Assembly: GCA_014773175.1 (NCBI GenBank)
Contig: VXCM01003196.1
Span: 124,001-188,000, forward strand
Length of the DNA stretch: 64,000 bases
Origin: Lucifuga dentata
Taxonomy: Eukaryota; Chordata; Actinopteri; Ophidiiformes; Bythitidae
Direction: 5' to 3'
Shown here piece by piece: positions 1 through 11,070 of the stretch (its first letter is position 1; every line of letters starts with the position of its first letter). The notes under the pieces were generated by a model. That model made no database searches and was not told the DNA's origin. It worked only from the letters and a program-made list of their open reading frames with translations. Position numbers and translations under genes: made by a program.

Positions 1-12
1 TTTAGGACCTAC

Positions 13-3000
13 TCTGAGGAGTCATGTGACCAGACAAACTCCTGAGCTGAACCAAAGCTCTTGTTCCTCAACGCCATGGCAGTGTAGATGATATATTCCC
101 CATCGCCGCACATCACCACGAACCTGGAAATATAAAGGATACGCAGATTACAAAAGGCAAATATATCTCAGTATCAATTAACATTTTGGAGCCTGAACAA
201 AAGAGAGCAACCAGACATAATTCTCACCCCAAAAGTGAGCATGCAGATAGGCAATCACAGCATTACCAGTAAACTTTCTTTTCCCTTAACACTGACTGAC
301 TTTATGTTCAGAGTAATCACATGAATGGAGCAGAGTCCATCAGATCAACCTGGAAGTATCAGGGAGGACTTTAGCCATATTATCAACAAAAAAATAAATG
401 TGATTTTACTCCAAATCATGCAACATTAAAAACATAACCACATAAACTGAAATAATCCTTTGGCTATGAATCTGACCATGCTGGAGAAACAAAAAACAAA
501 TAACATTTGCCAGGTCATGTCTACAAACTGTCTGTGTACATCTGTATTGTCTTGAGAGTGGTTGTTTAAAGTGATTAAAATTGAAAAACACACATCTGGT
601 GTGCCATGGTGCAATATGATTTTCATGTGAAAACCTGCAAGCAGCTTCAGAAGAATTGATTTTATGTGCTCTTACTAGAACCGCACACTGCTGCAAAATG
701 TTTTGTTGAAGAAAGAAATCATTGCTTTTTCTTAGCAACATTTTTAACTATTATCAGTGGAAAACGGGGATGTTATGTACTCATTTTTTTTAAGGGGACA
801 CAGTTTCACAAATTAATGTGTGCTTTTCAGATTGTTCATTAATTATCTGACAGTCAACTCACACTTGCATCAAAAGCTTTTCCTGCTGGCTACAACTTGG
901 CTACCATGGGGGCCTCAGTTTTCATGAATGCCGGTGTGCAAAAAGCAGGTTTTACTGGGGGCCTTTGTTCTCTTATTGCTTACAAATAAGAGTAACAATT
1001 TCAGCAATAACTCAGAAATGATAGCTTTTGACATTATATTAAAACAAGAAACCAACTGAAGTTTTATTGCTCTCTTAATGCAATAGATTTGGCGGGGGAA
1101 AAAATGGAAAGGGCATGTGCCCCCTCAATCGGAGCAGGCATGACACCCCTGGTAGAAGATGTAGTTATTTTACAATCAAACGTGATTCTGATTCTGTATT
1201 ATTTAGATATTTGGTTTACCACATCTTTAAGCCCACTGTGGGCTTAAAGGACCATACCAGTGATCGTGCATGTTTGAACCTAATATATTCAATTTTCATA
1301 CATGTAACAATTACTGGCAATCATTTCCCAAAGCATACTACTGGAACGGTGAATTAAATTTTTTTTCCTACCTTCCAGACTATTAAAATCAACTTGTTGA
1401 TACTTGAAACGTTCTTGGGATAGGTAATCTGTCATCTCAAACAACACGTGTATTCAGTTTTTTTTTTTTTTAAGTTATGTAATTTTAGTGTTTTAAGCTC
1501 AAGAAAAAGCGTGGAGTGAATGTATGTCTCCACCAGGGAATACAGTCCCAAAAGAAGACCTGCATTTATGGAAAAATTTAAACGACCGTGACTTCATAAG
1601 GCTGCTTAACTATTAGCAGGCAAAACATCGATTTTTAAGGTGGGTGTATTGCGTGAATATTTGATTTTGAAAGATTAAGAGATTTTGCAAAATATCAGGA
1701 AAGCTGAAATACGGTTTTATCCTTTGGTAAATGATTGTCAGTAATGTAATATGTATGAAAATTGAATATATTAGGCTCAAACATGCACGATCACCGGTAT
1801 GGTCCTTTAAGTGAATATCAAATGATACAGTGTTAATTTATGCAATGTGTTGTGATGCTTCTGGAAGAGGAACGATGTCTACTATCAATTTTAAATGACA
1901 AATATACAGTATAACAAAAGAAATGGTGTAATGCAGCAATCAGCACAGTTTGGTGAGAGGTAGAGAAAATCAAAACATAATCTGGATATAAACCATGTTA
2001 ACACCAGATGCACTGAAGGTTACACACCCAGTCTCTCACCTCCCGTTGGGGCTGTGCTGGATGGTCTGCGGGTAAATCTCGCAGCTCCCCATATCCTTGA
2101 CACCCAGGGGTAACCGCTCTCCGTCATTGATCTCAGCCTCTCCCATGGCCTTCAGGTTGGCTTGCTGAACCTCAGAGTGGCGAGCCCACATGACCTTCCC
2201 ACTGGAGTCCATGGACATGGCCGGCTCCTCCCGTCCCAGCTTGAGATACGGAGGATGAGAAGGTAGGAGGGCAGAATAAGAAAAAAGAGAAGAGAAAGGA
2301 GGGGAGAAAGGGGGAGGCATGGAGGAATGCAAGGATGAGGAAACATGGTAATAACACAATAAACGAGCTTTAACCTTCAGCTTACAAGCTGCAGTCTCGT
2401 AAACGATATTCTCCAGATAAGAGTGTATTATTTTTTTCCTGGAGCTTTATGGGTTTTAGTGCCCAGTTTAGAATTTAAAAAGGACATCTGACTTTCAGTT
2501 TTCCATTGACAACAGGCCTTTGGCATTATTGTGGTTTTCATCGGGTAAATATGCGAATAATAAATTTCTGGGTACATTTAATAAGTGGCAGTACTAATAG
2601 AATTTCATATATTATGTTTAGCTTACTTAAGAAATTGTATGACAATGGTATTTATGAGTCTAAATAGATTCTTAAAGTTAAGAAAATTCTTGATGAATGT
2701 GCGCTATCTTATTTATGGTATGATACTGGAGGTCTTAATTCTGAATATACAATATAAAGCTTATGATTGATCTCAGACTAAAAGATCTGGATTTACAGAG
2801 TTGGCATGATTAAATAACACTTTGTGTGACACTTACAGAATGTTTAAAGTTGATTTTGGTTTAGAGAGATATCTTACTCTGTTGAGCCCAGTTGAAAGAA
2901 TTTATATGTCTAAATATTGGTGTGGGAGTCATAACTTGCTTGTTTCAGAGTGTAGATATGTACATGATAATGCACTCAAACCATCTACTTTTTGTTTGAC

Positions 3001-5078
3001 AGGTGATCGAGGAAATTAGTTTCACTATGTGCTTATTTATTCTGTTTTTAATGAAAATAGAACCAAATTGATTAAAAGATATTTTAGAGTAAACCCTACT
3101 GTTTGAATTTAAGAAGCTGATGGGCATAAGTACTGTTAAAGTTTTGTTTAATTTGGTTAAGTTCATGAAGAAAATATTGTGCAGCTTTTGATTTTTTAAA
3201 TATAATTGACCTTTATGTATGTGCACAGAGTTTTGTTTTCTATGTCTGATTGTATGCTGATTGTTGCTTGTTTTGTGTGTTGTTATTTTTTCATTCCTCA
3301 TACCCTGGAGAGAGGTCTACAGAAACATAAATAAATAAATCTGCAGGCTTCATGGCCCCCTGAGGGCACGTCTGACAGAATGGGGGCCCAATACAGCTGA
3401 TTCTGCCTAGAGCAATCGAACGGGTCTGATTCCTTGAGTTCAGAACTATTTTCTTTCCTGCATCTCTCTATTCACTGTAGTTACGCAGTTAAAAATAAAG
3501 CAAACCTTGATGATGATGCTGCCTTCATCGTAGCCCATAGCCACACTGTTAGAGCCACACTGGCCACATAAACACCACACCCGCTCCAGGCCGTAGCTGA
3601 GTGTGTTTTCTAGTCTGTAGGTGTTGGAGTGCCACACTCGTATGGTGCCTGAGGGAATAACACACTAACATCACAGAGCGATATGTATGTGTTGTTATAT
3701 GTGTGTATATGTTGGATCATAATTTCCTGTGTGTGGATTTTACATGCTGGAGCCTGCATTTATGTTATATTACTGACAACCATTTCCCAAAAATATACTA
3801 CTTTAGCAGTAAATTTCAGAATTTATTTTCCCTACCTTGGTTTCAGTTCATTCTAGTACGCTATAAAAGTCAACTTGTAGACACTTGAAACGTGCTTGAG
3901 ATACATAATCTATCACAGCAAACACAACATCTATTAACTTTTTTTGTCTAACTTTATTTAACTGGTCTGACACAGAGTTGCATGGAAGAAACTGTACATC
4001 TCCGCCATGGAATATGGTCCCAGGAGAAGATGGCTTTTACCGAGAAATTAATCATCATTAATCATCCCTTCTACATTTGTACATATGTGTTAGCAGGCAA
4101 AACATTAAATTTCAAGGTGGGTATATCACCTGAACATTTGATTTTTGAAAGATTAGGGGATCTAGAAAAATAACAGGTAAATTAAAATACGATTTAAGGT
4201 TTTGGAAATTGTCTGTCAGTAACGTAACATAACTATTTGGGCTTAAACATGCAAAATAGCTGGTCTGGCCCTTTATGTTTCACTAAAACACGCAACTCAC
4301 CATCTTCAGAGCCTGTGAGGATGACTGGCAGCTCAGGGTGGAAGTTTACACAGGTCACATTCTGGGCGTGACCCTCCAGAGTCTGAACACAGGTTTTGTT
4401 CTGGCGGAAAAAGGATGAAGCAAAGTCAGACAGCACACACTCCTCGTATAAACTCACTGTAAATCCATGAAAACAGTTTATGTAGATGGGTAATAACTAT
4501 ATTGTCAGTATCATGCACACTGTCTGCAACACTGATGTAGATTTGCGCAAAGTTTTATTCCAGATATTCAAACTGCAAAATGTTGCACTGCTGCCTAAAA
4601 ATGATGATTATAGATTATGATACTTTTGAAGGATATTTGGTTAAACCTTTGGTTGTTCGTGTGTGTGTGTATGTGTGTGTGTGTGTGGATACCTGATAAT
4701 CCCAGATCTTGACCAGATGGTCGTCAGCTCCTGATATGAGGTAGGGCTTGTCTCCTCCACTGTAATAATCGATGCAGTTGACTCCTTTTTTGTGACCCTC
4801 CAGAGTGAAGTTAGGAGTGTTGGAGCCCAGCTGCCAAACCTGCAACACACAAAATGATGTGTCAACACAGAGTGTGTACACAAGAGTGAATCTAATCTTG
4901 CATCTGAGATAAGCTATATACTTTATGAGACGTAGAATATCTGAAAGATGAGATGTGAAACATTATAAGCATTATTTAATTACAAGTGGTGTTGTTGATG
5001 TTAGTTTTTCATAATTAAAATCACATTTACCATAAACACATTTGCGTCTCATGTGAAGAAACTGTTGCTTATTATCCC

Positions 5079-5119
<41 letters not shown>

Positions 5120-8100
5120 TGTACCTTAATGGTTCTATCCAGTGAGGCACTGGCGAACTGATTGTTGTCTTTGGGGTTGATGACAATCTGCATGACATAG
5201 TGAGTGTGTCCCTCAAACACCTGACAACAGGCCCATTTCCTGTCCCAGTCCCACAGCTTGATCAACATGTCATCTATACACAGACACAGAAACATGGCAA
5301 TGAGCAATGACTCAACATACAGGTTCTACTGTTACTGTCACACTTAGGAAAGATGAAGGTTTTCAAATCATTCATGTACAAAATGCATTTACACTGTTTG
5401 GGGGTTCGTGTGTGTGTGTGTGTGTGTGTGTGCGTGCGTGTGTGCGTGCGTGCGTGCGTGTATGTGTGCGATTCATCCCTACCGCTACTGGTGAGGATGT
5501 AGGGCTGTATCGGGTGGACGGCGATGCAGCGGATGTAGTCAGAGTGGGCCTCAAACATGTGAGTTCTCTCCAGCGTGTTGTAGTTGAAAACACGAATCTG
5601 CATGTCATCCTGAGAGGGAAAAAATACACGGAAAAGCCCATTTTTCCCTAAAACGGACGGGATTTACAGACAGATCACCTGGAGGCTGACTAAACATAAT
5701 CAAGTCTCTGAAAGGAAACAGAGAGCAAACGTGGCCGTGCTCGTTTTATGTGGAAACGCCAACTAATGAACCATAATGATGAAGACATTTAGTCATTATT
5801 GTAGAAGGAAAAACAGATTGCGGCACAGTTGGATCCAATTATCCATTAAAAGAAAAGGACAGGTGGGATATTAACAAAGGAAAACATATGCATATGAACT
5901 AACTGATAAGTATGATATAAATAAACCATTTGTTATGAATTCATGCAAGTCAAGCAACTAAATTATTCATAAAAGAGAGATTGAGAAGAGATGAATATGT
6001 ATTGACTGAACTTTAGTCTTTTCGCAATTAACATGTTAAAAGCAATGAAACAGTTATGATATTTTTTATTTGTACATACCGCTGCTATGGATTTATGATA
6101 CTCACCGATCCAGCGATGACCCAGTGTTTCCTGGCTACAAACTTGGCCACTCTGACAGGCAGATCACACAGCTCAAAGGTTTTCACCAGCATCTACAAAC
6201 ACAGGATTCAAACAAGATTAAAGGACCATACCGGTGATTTTGCATGTTTAAAGGACCATGTTTGAGCCTAATATATTCGATTTTCATACATGTAAGGTTA
6301 CTGACAATCATTTGCCAAAGCATACTACTGGAACGGTGAATTAAATAATTTTTTCCCTACCTCTTCCAGACCACCATTGATTTCAGTTCATTCTGGTATG
6401 CTATTAAAATCAACTTGTTGATACTCCAAACATTCTTGGGATAGGTAATCCATCATCATGAACAAGACATATATTCAGAGTTTTTTTTTTGAAGTTTCAT
6501 AATTTTAGCATTTAAGTGCAATAAAAAGCACATAGTGAATGTATGTCTCCACCGGGGAATATAGTCCCAGAAGAAGACCTGCATTTATGGAAAAATTTAA
6601 AGGACCATGACTTCATAAGGCTGTGTAATTAGCAGGTGAAACATTGATTTTTAAAGGTGAGTGTATCGCTTGAATATTTGATTTTGAAAGATTAAGAGAT
6701 TTTGCAAAATATCAGGAAAGCTGAAAAACAGTTCTATCCTTTGAGAAATGATTGTCAGTAACCTTATGTGTGTGAAAATTGAATGTAATATGCTTAAACA
6801 TGCAAAATGGGTGATATGGTCCTTTAAGCTCAATATATGCAAAACATAAACACATGTTACGCTACTGACAACCAATTTCCAAAACATAAAACCATATTTT
6901 AGTTTTCCTGTTGTTTTTCCAAATTCCTGAATCTTTCAAAATCAAAAGTTCAGGTGAATTCAATGTTTCGCTTGTTAATACTTTTGCCAGTTGTCTTGTT
7001 GTCTATGTGTATGTTGTTTTTTTCTTTTTTTGTTCCTTATACCCTGGAGAGGGGTCTAAAGGAAAATTAAAAAAAATGAAAATGAAAATGAAACTTTTGC
7101 ACGATTGTAGAATGCATGGTCCTCTTACTTTCGTGGTAAAAGCTGACTTTTCCTGGGTCTATACTCCCTGGCGGAGACATACATTCTCCTCTGTGAGGCT
7201 CTGTGCTGGACAAAGTTAAATAAAGTTATTTAGACAAAAAAAAAAAAAAAAAAAAAAAGAAATATATATATATACACACATATATATATATATGTATATA
7301 TAATAGACATAGTGTTAGCTGTGATGAATTACTTATCTAACGCGCATTTCTAGTCTGCAAAATTATTTTTTTTATAGCATACTGGAATGAACTGGAATGG
7401 CAGTCTGGAGGGTAGGAAAAAAAATTCTAAAATTTACTGCTCTGGTAGTATATTTTGGGAAATGGTTGTCAGTAACATAACATGTTGCCAATTGTATATA
7501 ATGGGCTCAAACATTCAAAAATTGCTGGTGTTTCCCTTTAACATTATATGACTGCATGCTACATGACTCAGATATTCAAAAGCATGGATGGAGGGAAGAA
7601 AAGATGGTGATGGAGTGGGTGGATGACTGAATAAGGTCAGGAAGTGATTGATCAGGTGAGCGAGTACTAAGCAGAGCGACTGATAGCGACCTGTGTCTCA
7701 TGGTTCCAGACCACCACGCTGCCGCTGTACAAGCTGATCACCATCCATGGCTCAGTGGGATGCAGATCCACACTCTTCACCCGGTCTGACCGAGCTGTCA
7801 GCTTCCGCTTAATATCCAACCGCAGAGGCTTAGAGAAAGAGAGAGAGAAGGAATGGAGGTATTAAGGTATGACATTCTGGATTTAATTGGCAAATGTCTT
7901 CTCAATATCTGGTTCATAGAAACTGCAGATAGTTTTATTCTATTCTGTGCGTAATCTTTTATTATGTAAATTTAGACTTCAGGCACTTTTAGTTAAAGTA
8001 GAATCTCCTGTAGCAATTAGCCACTGAAATCCAGGCAATTTCAACAACTTCTTGAAGACTATTCTATTCTATTGTATCCTTGTTTGTGCTAGTCTAGTCT

Positions 8101-8778
8101 AACATGTGCTGGTAGAAATGTCTGTTCTATTGTATTGTATCTAAATGTCTGGTCTGGTCCGGTCCGGTCCAGTCCGATCTGATCTATTCTATTCTTGTCC
8201 AAGCATCTGCTATATTGTATTGCATTGGATGCTGGTTCAACTGTCTATTCTATTTGATTATATTCCAGTCTAGTCCTAGCCTAGCCTAACCTCTTCTAAA
8301 TGTATATTGTATTGTATTCAGGCTAAAATGTTAATTAAATTCAGTTCCAGGGTAGTTTCGTTCTAACATCTGTTGTATGGCTCAAATGTCTATTCTATTC
8401 TATTCTATTCTATTCTATTCTATGGGTTTGAAGATAGTTATGATGGGGGCGTGTCTATGTTTCATTCCACACTTCATGCACCACTGCTCAGTGTGCACAC
8501 GTTGATGAATGATTGGATACTCTGTCTATCATGACAATGATTTTTATTTTACAGCTTTCCCACTTATCTATTTTAATAAAATACATATTTTAGAAGTCAC
8601 TCGTCGACCTTTATGTCTCAATGCAACCTTTTTATTATTCTTCGTTGCGTATAGTTGCTGTAAGACACTTCAGAGTTAAAATGAAAGTTTTCTGTGCGCG
8701 CATACATAACTGACAAAAAGTATCACAAACACAAATAAATCTGTTATAAAATATTCTGCTGTTTCTTTCGCTTACCAT
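13..8778 (-). CDS. copb2: Coatomer subunit beta-prime (COPI coat), N-terminal coding exons 1-10, partial
   Basis: COPB2 is a subunit of the COPI coat, which retrieves cargo from Golgi to ER; its WD40 propellers bind dilysine signals (family knowledge). Coding exons on the minus strand: 8776-8778 (ATG only), 7691-7828, 6106-6192, 5483-5609, 5125-5273, 4693-4839, 4301-4400, 3506-3648, 2040-2239, 13-123. All junctions are GT/AG and the phases join without a break, giving about 401 codons. Blocks recognised in order: [95 protein letters not shown]. These cover the first seven-bladed propeller and the start of the second. The C-terminal solenoid is beyond position 1. The donor chosen for the last exon (GA|GTAGGT at 12-7) avoids an in-frame TAG. 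The segment LCGQCG in the eighth exon differs from the human sequence as I recall it. Introns carry MITEs A-D and LINE relics. Identity is secure; the first and last exon edges are slightly less so. Confidence 0.96.
1248..1806. mobile_element. MITE copy A (TTAA family, 559 bp)
   Basis: Full-length copy in a copb2 intron. It starts AGGACCATACCAGTGAT and ends ATCACCGGTATGGTCCT, with long imperfect inverted ends that include TGCATGTTTGA on the left. It is flanked by TTAA at 1244-1247 and 1807-1810. It belongs to the subfamily containing TTCAATTTTCATACATGTAA near the left end. No coding potential. Confidence 0.85.
2555..3344 (+). mobile_element. 3' fragment of a non-LTR retrotransposon (LINE), decayed
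   Basis: The fragment sits in the copb2 intron between exons 8 and 9, opposite to the gene. Across frames the plus strand resembles the C-terminal region of fish LINE reverse transcriptases: [20 protein letters not shown], then a Cys/His-rich stretch ([11 protein letters not shown], then FHYVL), then [14 protein letters not shown]. It is broken by stops and frameshifts. The 3' end reads ATACCCTGGAGAGAGGTCT and then an AAAT-type tail at 3330-3344. The same 3' end recurs at 6988-7092, which identifies it as a mobile terminus. The 5' boundary is estimated. Confidence 0.65.
3738..4272. mobile_element. MITE copy B (TTAA family, older subfamily)
   Basis: Diverged copy in the copb2 intron between exons 7 and 8. 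It shares TTACTGACAACCATTTCCCA, TTTTACCGAGAAATTAA and AAGGTGGGTATATCACCTGA with the other copies. It ends with a worn terminus (GGTCTGGCCCT, then TTAT). The left end is degraded, so that boundary is approximate. Confidence 0.75.
6252..6823. mobile_element. MITE copy C, inserted inside copy D (572 bp)
   Basis: Complete copy flanked by a perfect TTAA duplication (6248-6251 and 6824-6827). Removing it together with one TTAA rejoins the left part of copy D with GCTCAATATATG, which restores the family order TGCATGTTTRAGCTCAAT. It is the same subfamily as copies A and J and so is younger than its host copy. Confidence 0.85.
6988..7092 (+). mobile_element. Short LINE 3' end inserted in MITE copy D
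   Basis: About 105 bp ending in ATACCCTGGAGAGGGGTCT and an A-rich AATGAA tail, the same 3' end as the fragment at 2555-3344. It is flanked by an 8-bp duplication ACTTTTGC (6980-6987 and 7093-7100). This is a heavily 5'-truncated retrotransposition event. Confidence 0.75.
8060..8422. repeat. Decayed pentanucleotide (TTCTA)n array in copb2 intron 1
   Basis: A region of about 360 bp is built on a 5-bp period related to TTCTA/TCTAG, with variants such as GGTCC and GTATT. It ends in a clean run of TTCTA units at about 8391-8422. The older part is heavily mutated while the end is perfect, which suggests re-expansion at one edge. Confidence 0.7.
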
Positions 8779-8901
8779 ATTTCCACGTCAGTGGGAGCAG
8801 TCTAGTGAATTCTCTGACCTGTTGCTCATTCACTCAGTGCAGATCACGGAGGAACTTCGGAGCGGTGACAAGTAAACCACAGTAACAAACATACTTCCGG
8901 T
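8779..8901 (-). promoter_or_regulatory. copb2: copb2 5' UTR and proximal promoter, with ETS-type site
   Basis: Just upstream of the copb2 ATG on the minus strand, the sequence ACTTCCGGT (8893-8901) is a strong match to an ETS/GABP site, a common core element of TATA-less housekeeping promoters. No TATA box is visible. The start codon sits at the very end of its exon (ATG then GTAAGC), so transcription must start within the bases above 8778. The exact start cannot be read from the sequence. Confidence 0.5.
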
Positions 8902-8940
8902 ATGACTTTTCATAATATACCACTTTGACAAATACGTCGA

Positions 8941-8968
8941 AGCACTACTACTACTACTACTACTACTG

Positions 8969-9002
<34 letters not shown>

Positions 9003-9036
9003 TAAAAGAACAATAAGATTACACTACGTAGAGGTN

Positions 9037-9070
<34 letters not shown>

Positions 9071-9103
9071 TAAAAGAACAATAAGATTACACTACGTAGA
9101 GGT
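8941..9103. repeat. (CTA)n/(AAT)n microsatellite with a falsely duplicated contig end
   Basis: The 35-bp stretch beginning GATAAAAGAACAATAAGAT, plus its preceding (AAT)n, occurs at about 8969-9035 and again at 9037-9103, separated by one N at 9036. The two copies look identical, which points to unmerged overlapping contig ends rather than a biological duplication. Confidence 0.85.
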
Positions 9104-9630
9104 TGAATATACTGTATGTCAGTTACTCTGAAAGCTAAGGCCAAGAATAGAAGTTTTAGCAGTTATCTAAAAGGTGGATTGGCTTTATTTATTTATTTTT
9201 TTTTATTTACACTCCTTATCACTAGCTATATACCTTATCATGTCATAAAGGTCAGTTTCCATGACTTTGCACAGATCCATTTACAGACAAGAAAGCCATT
9301 AGTTGTTTCCATATGCTGAACAGTTCTCCCTTTGACAATCAGCTGAATTTGATGTGAAATGAGGGAAGCTCCCCTTTAAGTTACCATGAATATTGAATAT
9401 GACTGGCGAAGACTTAAACATATTTAAATGTGTAATAATAGTTGCTAAATCAAATTATACTAGGCAAGAAGCCTGACTGTGTCTGATATGAGTCACGATT
9501 AGTCTTTTTCATAGTTTTAGTAGACTGATACAGTATATTTAAATGGGGGCCATGTGGTTAGTAGAATGGATAGGTTGCAAAAATATGTTCAGAATTTAAA
9601 CAAGTCCTCATATCAAACCATTCTTTGACT
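9104..9630. other. Spacer, nothing recognised
   Basis: AT-rich sequence with no coding exon, repeat terminus or RNA gene that I can recognise. Confidence 0.5.
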
Positions 9631-9649
9631 TTTATTTTGACTACAGACG

Positions 9650-9800
9650 TCAATATTTCCGGTTTCGTTACGTGTGTTTCTGTGTACCTTGACGCAGCTT
9701 CTTTTGGAGACGTGGATCGTCCAGAGCTTCCTGTGAAAACAGTTGAAGATCCGGTGGAGAAGCAGCAGAATATGTTGTACCGGTAGCCTCTTACGCTGTA
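9650..9800 (+). promoter_or_regulatory. Promoter-like patch between copb2 and rbp2
   Basis: On the plus strand ATTTCCGGTTTCGTTACGTG (about 9654-9673) combines an ETS-like core with a CG-containing stretch. It is followed by a 32-codon open frame from about 9691 that ends at a TAG at 9786. On the minus strand the same stretch has a good acceptor (TTTTTACAG at about 9796-9804) and a possible donor (CAAGGTACAC). No family was recognised in any frame. It may be a divergent noncoding start upstream of copb2, or chance. Confidence 0.25.
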
Positions 9801-9839
9801 AAAAATATGAAACCACCGAACAAACCTGTCCACGTTTTA

Positions 9840-10260
9840 CATAAACAAATGAAAAAAAAAATATATATATATATCAGCACGGATTTAACTCATTCAAATC
9901 GCGTGTTTTTGTCCTCAACTATGGAATAATAACCTGCCTAACTGTGCTTTGTTTGAAGAAAATGACTCATAAGAAATTCTCCAAACAGTTCAAACAAGTT
10001 TGATTCTTTGCATAAAATAATATTAGAGTTATGAAATAACATAAGCAGGACTAAAAATACGAAGTTTCACACTAAACTTATCAATTTTTTATCAACTTGT
10101 TAAAATTCTAGCAGTAGTTCCGAAGCTTTTTTTTAAACAAAAAAAAACAAAAAAAAAAAAAANAAAAAAAAAAAAAAAGCTCAAATTCAAAATATCTAAA
10201 TACCATCTCACCAACAATTGCTTTCAACTCTACGAAAAATCACAGAAAAGTACATGTGTA
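9840..10260. other. Spacer with long A-run and single-N join
   Basis: AT-rich sequence with a long A homopolymer interrupted by N at 10163. No gene recognised. Confidence 0.5.
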
Positions 10261-10261
10261 G

Positions 10262-10350
10262 TCATAGACGGACTACCACATGGGCAAAGTGGGCACATGT
10301 CCACGGCCTTGGAGACAATAGGGGCCCTTGGCCTTATCTATCTATCTGTC

Positions 10351-10410
<60 letters not shown>

Positions 10411-10414
10411 ANTC

Positions 10415-10468
<54 letters not shown>

Positions 10469-11070
10469 AATGTTTAAAGTATTTTTGATTTTAAAAACAA
10501 ACATACTTTACACATTCATATATATACACACATATATATATACTAAAATGTCGCTTTGCTATAACAGATACCCTCTATTTCAACATTTTCCACCAAGAAA
10601 CAGGTGAAAGGTGTTGTTACTGTTACTGTTAGCAGCGCCGCCTCTTAGGAAGGTAATGCTGCACTGCTAACGTAACGTTAGCCCAAGTTCACAGGAAGAC
10701 AGCAATCCGACTGATGCTGCAGTGGATAATGCTAATGCTAACGTTACCGGGGAAGCTGGCTACACCCTTTCATATAAACTTCTGAAAACAATGCTGGATT
10801 GTGGATTACAGTCAACATTTCCCAACGTGTACATTGCGTTAAGACTGTATCTGACCGTACCTGTCATCAAAACCTGTCATCACCTGCGAGGGAGATCAGT
10901 CCTTTTCACAAATGTCCAGGATTAAAAACAAATGAAGGAGCAGAACGACACAGAGACTCCTGAACATGCTGTCACTCATGACCACAGAATCGGAACTCGT
11001 CCGTGAAGGACTTTGATGACTGGATTAACGACTTCTCTTCACAGAAGGCCAGCAGAGCGCCGTGGTTTAG
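10262..11070 (+). pseudogene. Fossil of a hAT-type (ZMYM1-like) transposase, C-terminal part
   Basis: Two separated blocks match the hAT C-terminal dimerisation region as I know it from fish ZMYM-like elements. One is TFPNVYIALRLYLTVPV at about 10810-10860. The other is RLLNMLSLMTTESELVRE at about 10953-11006, continued one base out of frame as DFDDWINDFSSQKASRAPW. The segment between them is out of frame. Upstream, GACGGACTACCACATGGG resembles other parts of such elements, and two (TG)n arrays have expanded inside. No intact frame remains. Confidence 0.55.
10366..10464. repeat. (TG)n microsatellite, duplicated around N
   Basis: The unit TCTATATATATATATATGTG followed by (TG)n and TATATGA appears on both sides of N at 10412. 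It is probably one locus split by a contig join. Confidence 0.75.

Larger units (their letters stand above)
6222..7537. mobile_element. MITE copy D (outer), interrupted by copy C and by a LINE 3' end
   Basis: The left end AGGACCATACCGGTGAT (6222) is preceded by TTAA (6218-6221). The right end (7537) is followed by TTAA (7538-7541). The first 30 bases are separated from the rest by complete copy C. A LINE 3' end (6988-7092) and an AT-rich microsatellite near 7230-7305 interrupt it further. With these removed it matches the other copies in reverse orientation (TTACTTTCGTGGTAAAAGC, CTGGCGGAGACATACATTC). Confidence 0.8.

Noticed and set aside
406..741. 111-codon minus-strand frame in a copb2 intron
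   Set aside because: Lies inside the intron between exons 9 and 10, with no homology or splice support.
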